Assembly (NCBI GenBank): GCA_013154205.1
Contig: JAADCY010000083.1
Location: 1-18,228, forward strand
Origin: Thermoproteota archaeon
GTDB lineage: Archaea; Thermoproteota; Thermoprotei_A; Sulfolobales; Desulfurococcaceae
Direction of reading: 5' to 3'
DNA: 18,228 nt
In this document: in pieces, positions 1 to 7,042 of the stretch
Layout of the letters: each line of letters opens with the position of its first letter
How positions within the stretch are numbered: the stretch's first letter is position 1
Position numbers and translations under genes: made by a program
The notes under the pieces: generated by a model
The model's database searches: none
Seen by the model: the letters and a program-made list of their open reading frames with translations, nothing else
Told to the model about the DNA's origin: nothing

Positions 1-65
1 ATATTCCCTATCCAATATACAAGCCTATATTGACATCGGATATTAATATTACAGCTGGGTGGACA

Positions 66-1733
66 ATGATGAAGAAAATAGCTGCTATAACTATATTGTT
101 AACAGTTATATCCTTACTTCTTACACCGATGATTAGCGCTCAATACGTCGTGGTATCATCATCAAGATCAGTATTTATATACGCACCATGTTTCAGTCCC
201 GAGCAAAACTTGACTGGCACGCTCAAGGAACTCGTTAATAGCTCAGCGATATATGTAGTAACGCCTAAGCCTCCATACACACCTCTTTATGGATTACTAG
301 AACTGGTCAATGGATCGTGGAGTCTGGGCAAAGGAATACCTGGAAATACAACGGTCATACTATCCAATGGAAGCAGAGTTTATCCCTACACCCTGCTCAA
401 CCAAGAACACTTGCAGAACAGGCTTGGGAAAGAATCAATGCTAGTAGCAGTTCAAGGCATTAACCCGGAATACTTCAATTACAGTGCGAACCCTTACTTC
501 AATATTACAAAACAATACATACCTCCGCAGATAGTTAAGGTACCTATAAATGGTACGGCCGAATGGAAGCTCCTCGACACAACGATCAGCGTCTACAAGA
601 TAACAGGTGGCTACCGCCTAGTCATAAAGGGATACATAGATATTCTTGTCAGTAATAAGACCTATACCACGCCAATAGTAAAGCTGAACATAACGAAGAC
701 ATCATTAGAGGTCGCGCCCGGAGCATACTGGCTGAAATTCCACCTGGTTCCCCAGGGCGATAATGTACTAGTGATAACGCTTGGCACTAGAGAGCCGAGG
801 ACATGGGTGGGCAAAAACTATGGAGAATTCCATAACCCTATAACCCCGTGGCTACCCGTAAGCTTCGCGAAAACCATAGGATATAACGCTACAAGATGGG
901 CCCTCGGAGAGATAGCGTCGTTCTACACCTCTCTAGCCGACTTCATGTACTCATACACAAAGTCAAGATTTATCGCGATAAACTACCCGGTAATCTATAA
1001 TGCCTACCTCATAGCGAAGGCTATGGGTCTCAATAAGAACCAGACAGATGAACTGGTAAAGATTGCTGTAGACGGCTTGAACAAAGTATTGGAGACAACG
1101 AGGAATAAGCTAGGAGCTGATACATCTGTGTTCATATACTCGTACTTCAGCCAATTACCAGGAGAAACCATTATCCAGGGTGCTACAGAAGTAGTGCCGG
1201 GTCTCTACAAAGTAACGGGTAATATCAACATAAACCAATTACCGAGCGGCACACAGATCATAAGCATTAACGGCGAGAAATATATCTTGGCGCCAATAAA
1301 CGGTCTTAAGGGCTACCTAATAGCTAAAACACCGTACTCCGGAGAAGGAGTACAAGGTATAATACTGTCAACAGCGGTCTCAGGAATCTTCGGTGCGCTA
1401 GCCAATGACTACGGCATATCCGTATCTAAGCTTCTCGGAGAAATAGTGAAACTACAGAATAAAGTATCAGACCTAACAGCCGATAATATCAAGCTTAAAG
1501 ACGAGAACTCCCAGCTCAACAAGACGGTCGAGAATCTAAAGGCAGAACTAGGAAGATACAAGGCTGTAAACGCGAATCTAACGTGCAAAGTATTAGACCT
1601 AGAAGATCAAGTGAAGAAGCTCAAACACGATGTGGACACAGCTGTACTATACGCAACGGCAGGCGTAATCGGCATCGCTATCTTAGTGCTAATATTGTAC
1701 TACGCCGTCAGTAGAAGCGTGAAAAAGAGATAA
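66..1733 (+). CDS. secreted, membrane-anchored coiled-coil surface protein (unknown family)
   Basis: The protein has 555 residues from the ATG at 66. GGGTGG at 57-62 is the likely ribosome binding site, so this start is preferred to the in-frame TTG at 30. Residues 1-25 form a signal peptide (MMKK, hydrophobic core, ISA before the likely cut). The ectodomain has about 13 N-x-S/T sequons, for example at residues 48, 58, 82, 94, 101, 138, 146, 162, 197, 208 and 274, as expected of a glycosylated archaeal surface protein. Residues ~455-524 read as a heptad-rich coiled coil, residues ~526-547 are a transmembrane helix, and the tail SRSVKKR is basic and cytoplasmic. Only two cysteines (42 and 507) are present. 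The order ectodomain, coiled-coil stalk, membrane anchor resembles the architecture of crenarchaeal S-layer anchor proteins such as SlaB. I see no sequence motif proving homology, and a binding or transport role is equally possible. A possible TATA element is AATATAC near 14-20. Confidence 0.8.
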   Translation: MMKKIAAITILLTVISLLLTPMISAQYVVVSSSRSVFIYAPCFSPEQNLTGTLKELVNSSAIYVVTPKPPYTPLYGLLELVNGSWSLGKGIPGNTTVILSNGSRVYPYTLLNQEHLQNRLGKESMLVAVQGINPEYFNYSANPYFNITKQYIPPQIVKVPINGTAEWKLLDTTISVYKITGGYRLVIKGYIDILVSNKTYTTPIVKLNITKTSLEVAPGAYWLKFHLVPQGDNVLVITLGTREPRTWVGKNYGEFHNPITPWLPVSFAKTIGYNATRWALGEIASFYTSLADFMYSYTKSRFIAINYPVIYNAYLIAKAMGLNKNQTDELVKIAVDGLNKVLETTRNKLGADTSVFIYSYFSQLPGETIIQGATEVVPGLYKVTGNININQLPSGTQIISINGEKYILAPINGLKGYLIAKTPYSGEGVQGIILSTAVSGIFGALANDYGISVSKLLGEIVKLQNKVSDLTADNIKLKDENSQLNKTVENLKAELGRYKAVNANLTCKVLDLEDQVKKLKHDVDTAVLYATAGVIGIAILVLILYYAVSRSVKKR

Positions 1734-1769
1734 AGACAGCAATTATTTTATTTAAAAAACAAACCATTT
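1734..1769. terminator. bidirectional T-rich terminator between convergent genes
   Basis: The 36-base gap between the two convergent stop codons is almost all A and T. On the plus strand a T-rich tract (ATTATTTTATTT) follows the surface-protein gene. On the minus strand a T-run (GTTTTTTAAAT) follows the DUF457 gene. Archaeal transcription ends at U-rich tracts without needing a hairpin, so this spacer can serve both genes. No stem-loop is obvious. Confidence 0.5.
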
Positions 1770-2246
1770 CTACCCACGAATTATGTCAAGAATTATTTCT
1801 ATGTATCCTGAGTATATTAGCCATGATAGTAGAAGACCAAATGCTATCCCAAAGCCAAGGGCGAGAGAGGCAAAGCTATTAGATCTAAACAGTTTTGGGC
1901 CATACGATTTATTGCTGAATGGCCAGAATAAGTATACGCCTCTCTTGGTGAATCCATCGCAGAATATGTGTAGTAGCCATCCAATACTGAAAGAGAGAAC
2001 TAGTTGCCAAATATACCTATGGAGCATATCTATCGGTACTAGACCCAATAATATATAGAGAACTATTGAGCCGATTATCAATGAGAAGATATTATGCAAG
2101 GTCTTCCTATGCTTGAATCTTAGATCGAAATCAGGCATATAGCCACCTATAGCCCCCATAATCGCACACAATGGGATCATATATGTTGAGCTAGCGAAAA
2201 ACAATGCGGCCACAGCCCCTATAATGACGTGAACAGGCCTATGCAT
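1770..2246 (-). CDS. DUF457 / YdjM-type membrane-bound metal-dependent hydrolase
   Basis: The protein has 158 residues from an ATG at 2246. Several hydrophobic segments (~7-32, 52-72, 79-97 and 125-145) suggest an integral membrane protein. The YdjM/DUF457 family pattern is visible: an N-terminal His (RPVH, residue 6), GGYMPDFD (34-41), HRKTLHN (46-52), LLHIFCDGFTKRG (91-103) and LFWPF (106-110). The conserved His and Asp residues (D39, D41, H46, H51, H93, D97) are the expected metal ligands of this poorly understood family, which has been called metal-dependent hydrolase and, in bacteria, LexA-regulated. The substrate is unknown. The length is normal to short for the family. It converges on the surface-protein gene and lies just downstream of the candidate sRNA at 2267-2333, which could instead be its 5' leader. 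Confidence 0.8.
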   Translation of the reverse strand: MHRPVHVIIGAVAALFFASSTYMIPLCAIMGAIGGYMPDFDLRFKHRKTLHNIFSLIIGSIVLYILLGLVPIDMLHRYIWQLVLSFSIGWLLHIFCDGFTKRGVYLFWPFSNKSYGPKLFRSNSFASLALGFGIAFGLLLSWLIYSGYIEIILDIIRG

Positions 2247-2266
2247 CCCATTCTACCACTCGTTAA

Positions 2267-2333
2267 ATGGTCAGCAGAGGACCACTTCTTCATCGATCAG
2301 GTTCGATCCCGGGGTATCTCTTCATCCCTATAC
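2267..2333 (-). ncRNA. candidate C/D box guide sRNA with a tRNA T-loop guide
   Basis: Read on the minus strand, this gap shows a C-like box GGGATGA (2328-2322), a D'-like CTGA (2300-2297), a C'-like CGATGA (2295-2290) and a D box CTGA (2274-2271). The span from C to D is 58 bases, typical of archaeal C/D sRNAs. The 10 bases before D' (GGGATCGAAC, 2310-2301) are complementary to GTTCGATCCC, the tRNA T-loop consensus. A TATA-like element at 2363-2356 would place the transcript start near 2333, a few bases before the C box. Weak points are clear: the C box has one mismatch, the first guide is long (21 bases), and D' and C' are almost adjacent. TGGTC (2283-2279) can also pair with GACCA (2272-2268), forming a 5-bp hairpin that would hide the D box. 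A structured leader of the DUF457 gene is the main alternative. Confidence 0.4.
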
Positions 2334-2348
2334 ATAATAATTTGATTA

Positions 2349-3713
2349 TTACGGGCTATAAAGCGGCTCCCCCTTAAAATAGAATTTATCCGGCATAATG
2401 TAAGGGGGAAACTCTTTCTTTTCTCTTCCAAATCTCTCGATAGGCTTCATTAAGTGCTTAAATGCACGTGGTGGTGGCTCGTACCAGCCCGGCTCAAGCG
2501 TAGAGTCTTGATATATTATTTCTTTAGGCAGATCCTTGGCTCTGAACCCGCATCTCGGGCACTTATACCCTTTATCTTTACCTGCGCTCTTAAGCCTTGA
2601 ACCGCAACGCGGACACCGTGGGTTAAGTATTTTCACGCGGGGAGCAAGTGCTATAACATGTAGTTTCTCAAGATTAATGGTTGGCCCGTGACTACTGCTC
2701 ATAGGCCGCACAACACCCATGACCTCAACAAGATCCCCGGGAACAAGCTTCTCGACTATTTTTCGGAAGCCACCAGTAGGCTCGTATGCAGCCACATCCA
2801 TAACATGCTCTCCATCCGTGACCTTGAATATGACGTGTCCTCCCCTGATCCGTCGGGGCTTCGAATAAACTCTTACCTTGATCCTAATAGATCTATAGAT
2901 GAACGCTTCCCCTAGATTATTGATCCTCATTAGATGGGCATCAGTGTGTTGATTAGTCCTAAATATAATTGCGCCTTCAACTGGTTCTTCAATCTCGAGC
3001 ATACTATACGCTTCGATAACATATTCGGGCTCTTCACCTCTGATCCCTAGGAGCACAGGATCAGGGCCATGGGGTAATATCAAAGGCTTATCGGTTTCCC
3101 AGTCATAGTTCAAGAAGGTCTTTCCCTTCATCGCGATAGCCATCCTCTTTATGGAATCCTTGGAGACTCTCCTGGGTTCACCATAGTTTTCCTCGGTCCT
3201 ATAAGCTATTAATTCATAAGTATAATCAGTGTCGATCATTCTGTAACCTATGCCGGCCAAACTCCCTATTAATCCTCTATGGCCACCAGCGATCCTCTTA
3301 TAGAGGATCTTGTCGCCGAGCTTAGAGAGTATCCTTTCGAGCAGCGTTGAAGGTATAATGTCGGATAAGGCTTTGTTCGAAAACCGTTTCAGAACATCAT
3401 TAACCTCCCCCATATACAAGGCTATACCTGGCTGGCTCTCAGGATGATGATACTCAGCAACATATTCTTCAGCGTATACGAGTGCTTCTTCAAACAGATC
3501 TACTGGATCCCGTGATGTATCTATTCGGAGAACAAGTGCTCCATTACCCCTAGTCTTCCAAGGGACGCCGGGGCTGAGCCTTATGAGATTAGGATAATCG
3601 ATAAGCTTGACCCTGGGATCGTCTAACCATTTACCGAGAAGTCTATAGATAAAATGAGTTGTACATCCACCACGAGGCGAATCGATGTCGTCGACGCCTA
3701 GATGTACTAGCAC
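2349..3713 (-). CDS. tiaS: tRNA(Ile2) 2-agmatinylcytidine synthetase TiaS
   Basis: TiaS uses ATP and agmatine to convert C34 of the CAU anticodon of tRNA-Ile2 to agmatidine, so that the tRNA reads AUA rather than AUG. From the GTG at 3713 the protein has 454 residues. It starts MLVHLGVDDIDSPRGGCTTH, the family's N-terminal signature with the DDID acidic cluster (8-11). Next come the kinase-like catalytic part and GGHRGLIGSLAGIGY (143-157), then an OB-fold (~275-355), then a zinc ribbon with C367, C370, C385 and C388. A longer ORF begins at 3740 inside dys. I prefer 3713 because the end of dys (GGAGTGA) is well placed as its ribosome binding site, leaving a 5-base gap. This suggests translational coupling to dys. 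Identification is firm. Confidence 0.95.
   Translation of the reverse strand: MLVHLGVDDIDSPRGGCTTHFIYRLLGKWLDDPRVKLIDYPNLIRLSPGVPWKTRGNGALVLRIDTSRDPVDLFEEALVYAEEYVAEYHHPESQPGIALYMGEVNDVLKRFSNKALSDIIPSTLLERILSKLGDKILYKRIAGGHRGLIGSLAGIGYRMIDTDYTYELIAYRTEENYGEPRRVSKDSIKRMAIAMKGKTFLNYDWETDKPLILPHGPDPVLLGIRGEEPEYVIEAYSMLEIEEPVEGAIIFRTNQHTDAHLMRINNLGEAFIYRSIRIKVRVYSKPRRIRGGHVIFKVTDGEHVMDVAAYEPTGGFRKIVEKLVPGDLVEVMGVVRPMSSSHGPTINLEKLHVIALAPRVKILNPRCPRCGSRLKSAGKDKGYKCPRCGFRAKDLPKEIIYQDSTLEPGWYEPPPRAFKHLMKPIERFGREKKEFPPYIMPDKFYFKGEPLYSP
2356..2363 (-). promoter_or_regulatory. TATA-like element for the sRNA / DUF457 transcript
   Basis: The minus strand reads CTTTATAG within the last codons of tiaS. A start about 26 bases downstream would fall near 2333, just before the C-like box of the candidate sRNA. 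The spacing is right for an archaeal TBP site, but the flanking BRE is not A-rich, so support is moderate. Confidence 0.35.
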
Positions 3714-3718
3714 ATGTA

Positions 3719-4705
3719 TCACTCCTTTTCCAATAAGCACTTAGCACCAGCAACCACTAGTGGTAAGAACACAGTTGCATCTCCGTATACGACCACCTGT
3801 TTACCAGTAGGCTTTATCTTGTTCCAACTGATCGCCTCGCGGGGCTGAGCACCACTCAAACTACCATCATATTCTACCGCTGTGGTGATGTAAACCGCGT
3901 AGTCTAAGCCGTCTTTGAACTGCGCCCACCATATAGTGTGATGTTTACTTATGCCTCCACCGATGATTAGGCCTCCTAGTCTTTTCGATTCGAATACCAT
4001 ATCTAGTATTTTCTTCTCGTCGCTCAACAGATCTAGTTTCAGCCCTGTGAAGGGTTGGTTAAACACTAGTTGAGAGCCGAAAGCGCCATCCACGATGCCA
4101 GGCACGAAAACCGGTATCTTCTTAGCAGCCGCGGCAGCGAGTATGCTGTAGGGATCCTTTATCCTCTTACCAGCCTCGTATAAGAGCTCCCTCGGCGTCC
4201 ACTCCTTTTTCTCCTTCAATAAATCATCAAGAAGATTCTTCACGAACTTCTCGATAGGAATACCGTAGTTCTCCATGGGGATGAAAATGTTTCCGAGCCT
4301 ATGAATCTCGAGGACACGGAGCATCGAGTCGTCGGTGAGCCAGTCGCCCTTATAATACTTATATCCCAAACCCCTAGCGATATCATGATCTATTGTTCCG
4401 CAAGTAGTGATTACAGCGTGGGCGAAGCCTTCTCTAATAAGCTGAGCTAGTACGCCCCTAAGACCAGTTGATACAAGGTTGCCCGTAAATGCGAGTATAC
4501 GGGTGGCCTCTTTATCATGCCACATATCAGCGAGTATCCGTGCTGCGGCATAGACATGCCCGGCCATGAAGCCATGTGATTTACCGAGCGCATCGATCAG
4601 TTCACAAACACTCATATCCTTCTTCACAAAGTAGTCTTCAACAGGTTCTTTAAGCAGTAACTCTCGCGCATCCTTTAGAACAGGTGTATCATCTACATCC
4701 TGCAC
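3719..4705 (-). CDS. dys: deoxyhypusine synthase
   Basis: This NAD-dependent enzyme transfers the aminobutyl group of spermidine to a lysine of aIF5A, the first step of hypusine formation. The protein has 328 residues from a GTG at 4705. GGTG at 4717-4714 is the likely ribosome binding site. Family motifs are clear: TGNLVSTGLRG (74-84), TTCGTIDHDIARG (100-112), PGIVDGAFGSQL (202-213), GGGISKHH (249-256), TTAVEYDGSLSGAQPREAIS (274-293) and WNKI (294-297). K296 in the SWNKI motif corresponds to the active-site lysine of the human enzyme (Lys329), and K254 to its Lys287. It lies 60 bases downstream of the nuclease-like gene, with a possible promoter between, and 5 bases upstream of tiaS. The length is slightly short compared with eukaryotic enzymes, as usual for archaea. 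Confidence 0.97.
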   Translation of the reverse strand: MQDVDDTPVLKDARELLLKEPVEDYFVKKDMSVCELIDALGKSHGFMAGHVYAAARILADMWHDKEATRILAFTGNLVSTGLRGVLAQLIREGFAHAVITTCGTIDHDIARGLGYKYYKGDWLTDDSMLRVLEIHRLGNIFIPMENYGIPIEKFVKNLLDDLLKEKKEWTPRELLYEAGKRIKDPYSILAAAAAKKIPVFVPGIVDGAFGSQLVFNQPFTGLKLDLLSDEKKILDMVFESKRLGGLIIGGGISKHHTIWWAQFKDGLDYAVYITTAVEYDGSLSGAQPREAISWNKIKPTGKQVVVYGDATVFLPLVVAGAKCLLEKE

Positions 4706-4743
4706 GATGACATCACCAATACGGGTTATAAGGATAATGTATA

Positions 4744-4758
4744 CCTATAACTGTTTTT
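4744..4758 (-). promoter_or_regulatory. possible BRE/TATA promoter of dys-tiaS
   Basis: The minus strand reads AAAAACAG followed by TTATAGG, an A-rich BRE-like stretch and a TATA-like core. A start ~26 bases on would lie near 4721, just before the GGTG ribosome binding site of dys, giving a short leader. The call rests on position and base composition only. Confidence 0.35.
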
Positions 4759-4765
4759 GAAGGAC

Positions 4766-5491
4766 CTAATATAGCGAGACATCTAAACCCCCTTTCTTGA
4801 TCCTTATGGGTTGTACGCCTAGGTAGTCGAGAACATAGTGGATATCCCGTAGGAAATTGTTGAGTTCATAAATACTCATAGCCAGAACATTGTTATAGAC
4901 CCTGATCTTAGGCTTGGTCAGTGTTATGATGATAGGGATTAATGTTTTTGCGTAGCGGAAGAACTTCCACCTACTGATCGCCCATGAAATATTCTCTGCA
5001 AGCTTGATAGTTCTAGCCCTATGTTTCTCAGCAATATCCCTTAGAGCCGATGGTGAAACCCCTTTTATCCAGTGCTTGCAATCAATGATAATGGTCCTAC
5101 CAGATCCTAGATCAATTCCTACAACATCTATTTCCAGCCTTACAGGACGGGTAAGCCTGAAATTGTTCCTAACCATGTAGCCGTGGCCCGACAATATCTC
5201 TTTTGAGAAAAGCTCGAAATCATGCCAGTCGAGATAAGGAGTTATCTTCTTATAGTAAACCCCTTTCCTCAAACCATAGATCGCTGCATCAAGAGGCGAT
5301 ATTACACGGACTTTATCATTTTCTATTCTGACTCCAGGAATACTCTTAGATAATGAAGCAGCCATTTCTACCGAGACACCAGTTATCTTTGCGAGCTCAT
5401 CTAAGCCGATCTCACGGTGTTTAAGCAAGTTCTCTAAAACACTAGATAGTAATGCTGTAGAAACACCGGGTTCAGCACCCATCGCTGTCAC
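4766..5491 (-). CDS. winged-helix PD-(D/E)XK (Mrr/RecB-like) nuclease-like protein
   Basis: The protein has 241 residues from a GTG at 5491; an ATG at 5482 is an alternative start, and neither has a strong ribosome binding site. The N-terminal ~60 residues look like a winged-helix DNA-binding domain (helices around LLSSVLENLLKHREIGL, then LDELAKITGVSVEMAASLSK). The middle has a PD-(D/E)XK nuclease core: HDFELFSKEIL (90-100) with a conserved Glu, then EIDVVG (120-125) with D122, then IIIDCKHW (134-141) with D137 and K139. That is the E...D...DxK order of Mrr/RecB-family nucleases. No methyltransferase or specificity gene is nearby, so classical restriction is unlikely. It is divergent from PCNA across an 88-base gap, which hints at DNA repair or replication. 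Function is inferred from fold motifs only. Confidence 0.7.
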   Translation of the reverse strand: MTAMGAEPGVSTALLSSVLENLLKHREIGLDELAKITGVSVEMAASLSKSIPGVRIENDKVRVISPLDAAIYGLRKGVYYKKITPYLDWHDFELFSKEILSGHGYMVRNNFRLTRPVRLEIDVVGIDLGSGRTIIIDCKHWIKGVSPSALRDIAEKHRARTIKLAENISWAISRWKFFRYAKTLIPIIITLTKPKIRVYNNVLAMSIYELNNFLRDIHYVLDYLGVQPIRIKKGGLDVSLY

Positions 5492-5569
5492 GCTAAAAAT
5501 ATGTTATTGCTGTGAAAAACTATTAGATTTACATGTTAGAGTAATATATTGTGATATTAACGATTATCT
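5492..5569. promoter_or_regulatory. divergent AT-rich promoter region, nuclease-like gene / PCNA
   Basis: This short AT-rich gap separates two divergent genes. On the plus strand GAAAAAC followed by TATTAGA (5514-5527) is a reasonable BRE/TATA for PCNA, with a start near 5550 and a ~30-base leader holding GGTGGTG at 5570-5576. A second A/T stretch (AATATATT, 5542-5549) is too close to the PCNA start. A minus-strand promoter cannot be placed confidently; a near-leaderless start is possible. Confidence 0.35.
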
Positions 5570-5579
5570 GGTGGTGTAC

Positions 5580-6317
5580 ATGGCTAGAATAGTTTATCCA
5601 GAAGCAAAATACATAAAGAGCATCATCGATGTCCTGGCAAAGCTGGTCGACGAGGTAGCTTTTCAGCTCACACCCGATGGCCTTAGGGTCAAGGCCTTGG
5701 ATCCCGCAAGAGTGGCATTGATAGATATAGATCTGCCATCAACTGCTTTCTTAGAATACGAGGTGCCCGAGGAAATGGTTGCTGGGATATCAACTGCGAA
5801 TCTATCGAAACTATTGAAGAAGATAAAGAAGGGTGACAAGTTCGTAATGGAGGTTACAGAAGATACTGTAACGATAACTATAGAGTCGATATCCAGGCGG
5901 AAATACAGGTTTAGAAATATGGAGGTACCAGTGCCCGAAATACCTGAGGCTAATCTAGAATTCAATGTAGAGGCACAGCTGTTGGTAGATGTTATCAAGC
6001 ATGCTATCAAAGATGCTGAGGCGGTAGGTGATACACTGGAGATCGAGGCTCCGGATGAGGATACCCTATACCTGCGAGGGATCGGTACGACAACCACGGA
6101 GACAAAGCTTACACGAGACATGGCGGCATTGATAGATCTGGTTGTCAAAGAACCCAGCAAATCAGCGTATCAGCTCGAATATTTGAAACACGTGGTCAAT
6201 CTAACTAGGATAGCGGAAATAGTAGTTCTGAGATTCTCCAGTGATATGCCATTAGAAATGGAGTTCAGTCTCGCTGAGGGAAGAGTCAAGTACTTGCTCG
6301 CGCCAAAAGCTATCTAG
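5580..6317 (+). CDS. pcn: DNA polymerase sliding clamp PCNA
   Basis: This is the processivity clamp for archaeal DNA polymerases and a platform for FEN1, ligase and other repair enzymes. The ATG at 5580 gives 245 residues starting MARIVYPEAKYIKS. GGTGGTG at 5570-5576 fits as ribosome binding site, so the two in-frame GTG codons at 5571 and 5574 are not preferred. Family landmarks are present: DEVAFQLTPDGLRVKALDPA near the N-terminus (region ~20-40), the middle of the protein including the interdomain connector region, and the C-terminal YLLAPKAI of the type that contacts clients. Many crenarchaea carry two or three PCNA paralogues forming a heterotrimer. Which one this is cannot be told from one sequence. 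It is followed by the unknown gene at 6370. Confidence 0.96.
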   Translation: MARIVYPEAKYIKSIIDVLAKLVDEVAFQLTPDGLRVKALDPARVALIDIDLPSTAFLEYEVPEEMVAGISTANLSKLLKKIKKGDKFVMEVTEDTVTITIESISRRKYRFRNMEVPVPEIPEANLEFNVEAQLLVDVIKHAIKDAEAVGDTLEIEAPDEDTLYLRGIGTTTTETKLTRDMAALIDLVVKEPSKSAYQLEYLKHVVNLTRIAEIVVLRFSSDMPLEMEFSLAEGRVKYLLAPKAI

Positions 6318-6369
6318 AACAACCGGTCTTTTGGATCTCTGAGACAAGCTTTATCGGTGCTTAGTAGAT

Positions 6370-7020
6370 TTGATGCCTTCCAAGAGAATAGATTATGCAT
6401 CACATATTATCTTTAGGATCAATAACTTGACTGAAGAAATACGTAAAGCGGGAGGAAACGCTGTTGTTCTAAACGATATAGCGACAATTATGTATGGTCT
6501 CATAAAACCCGTGGCTGAGATCAGGATCTTAGCCGATGGGGTTGACGATGATAGCCTGGCAGACATCATATGTTATAGCCTAGGAATGACTATGTACAGA
6601 GAAGATATACTGAGAAACCTCAAAACTATAAACAGGGCTGTTCTCAACCCGATATTCATACCTATAACAATAGTTGAAAAACCTAGAAAGCCACTGGATA
6701 AGGAGATTCTTAATGGATACTTAGAGTTTACATATGAAAACATAACCCTATACTTGCCGAGGATAGAGTATTTGATCGCAAAGCTCATCGATATAGGTGG
6801 TTATCCATACATTGTTGATGCGACTACCTTGCTTCTCGGCTACATTGATATTATTGATATAGATAAAATAGCTACATACACTGATCTCTCAGGGCTTAAG
6901 TTCCTATTGGAAAACGCAGTAGACGTCATAGAGGTTTTTCCCGAACTAGAGGATAAAATAAGAAAAATACGTGATCTAATAGAAAAAATAAAAGACTCCT
7001 ATAGAACCATTTCTAGTTGA
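6370..7020 (+). CDS. unknown protein with weak nucleotidyltransferase-fold-like features
   Basis: The protein has 216 residues from a TTG at 6370, or an ATG at 6373. GGTG at 6356-6359 precedes both. I do not recognise a named family. The stretch AVVLNDIATIMYGL followed by EIRILAD (about residues 32-57) has the rhythm of the first strand-helix and acidic strand of minimal nucleotidyltransferases, but the usual G-S and paired Asp residues are missing. The later segment YLPRIEYLIAKLIDIGG and the following helices resemble the C-terminal half of such proteins (a Lys-bearing helix then D-rich helices). No membrane segments, cysteine clusters or signal peptide are seen. The gene lies between PCNA and the PhoH-KH gene with gaps of 52 and 22 bases, so co-transcription is likely. 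A catalytically dead or binding-only member is a reasonable guess and nothing more. Confidence 0.7.
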   Translation: MMPSKRIDYASHIIFRINNLTEEIRKAGGNAVVLNDIATIMYGLIKPVAEIRILADGVDDDSLADIICYSLGMTMYREDILRNLKTINRAVLNPIFIPITIVEKPRKPLDKEILNGYLEFTYENITLYLPRIEYLIAKLIDIGGYPYIVDATTLLLGYIDIIDIDKIATYTDLSGLKFLLENAVDVIEVFPELEDKIRKIRDLIEKIKDSYRTISS

Positions 7021-7042
7021 AAAAGTGATCATGGTGTCGCCC

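Noticed and set aside
1783..2058. Plus-strand ORF inside the DUF457 gene
   Set aside because: Antisense shadow of a well-supported membrane protein; the translation has no recognisable motif.
2296..2320. tRNA gene or tRNA-derived attachment site (GGTTCGATCCC on the plus strand)
   Set aside because: The T-loop consensus is perfect, but the T-stem is poor, no matching acceptor 5' strand lies upstream, the candidate anticodon loop lacks U33, and no integrase or second copy is seen. It is better read as the complement of a guide.
4766..5491. Restriction-modification system
   Set aside because: No methyltransferase, specificity subunit or helicase is nearby, and the flanking genes are housekeeping.
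5663..6160. 165-codon minus-strand ORF inside PCNA
   Set aside because: Ser/Thr/Val-rich low-complexity translation antisense to a certain gene; no ribosome binding site or family motif.
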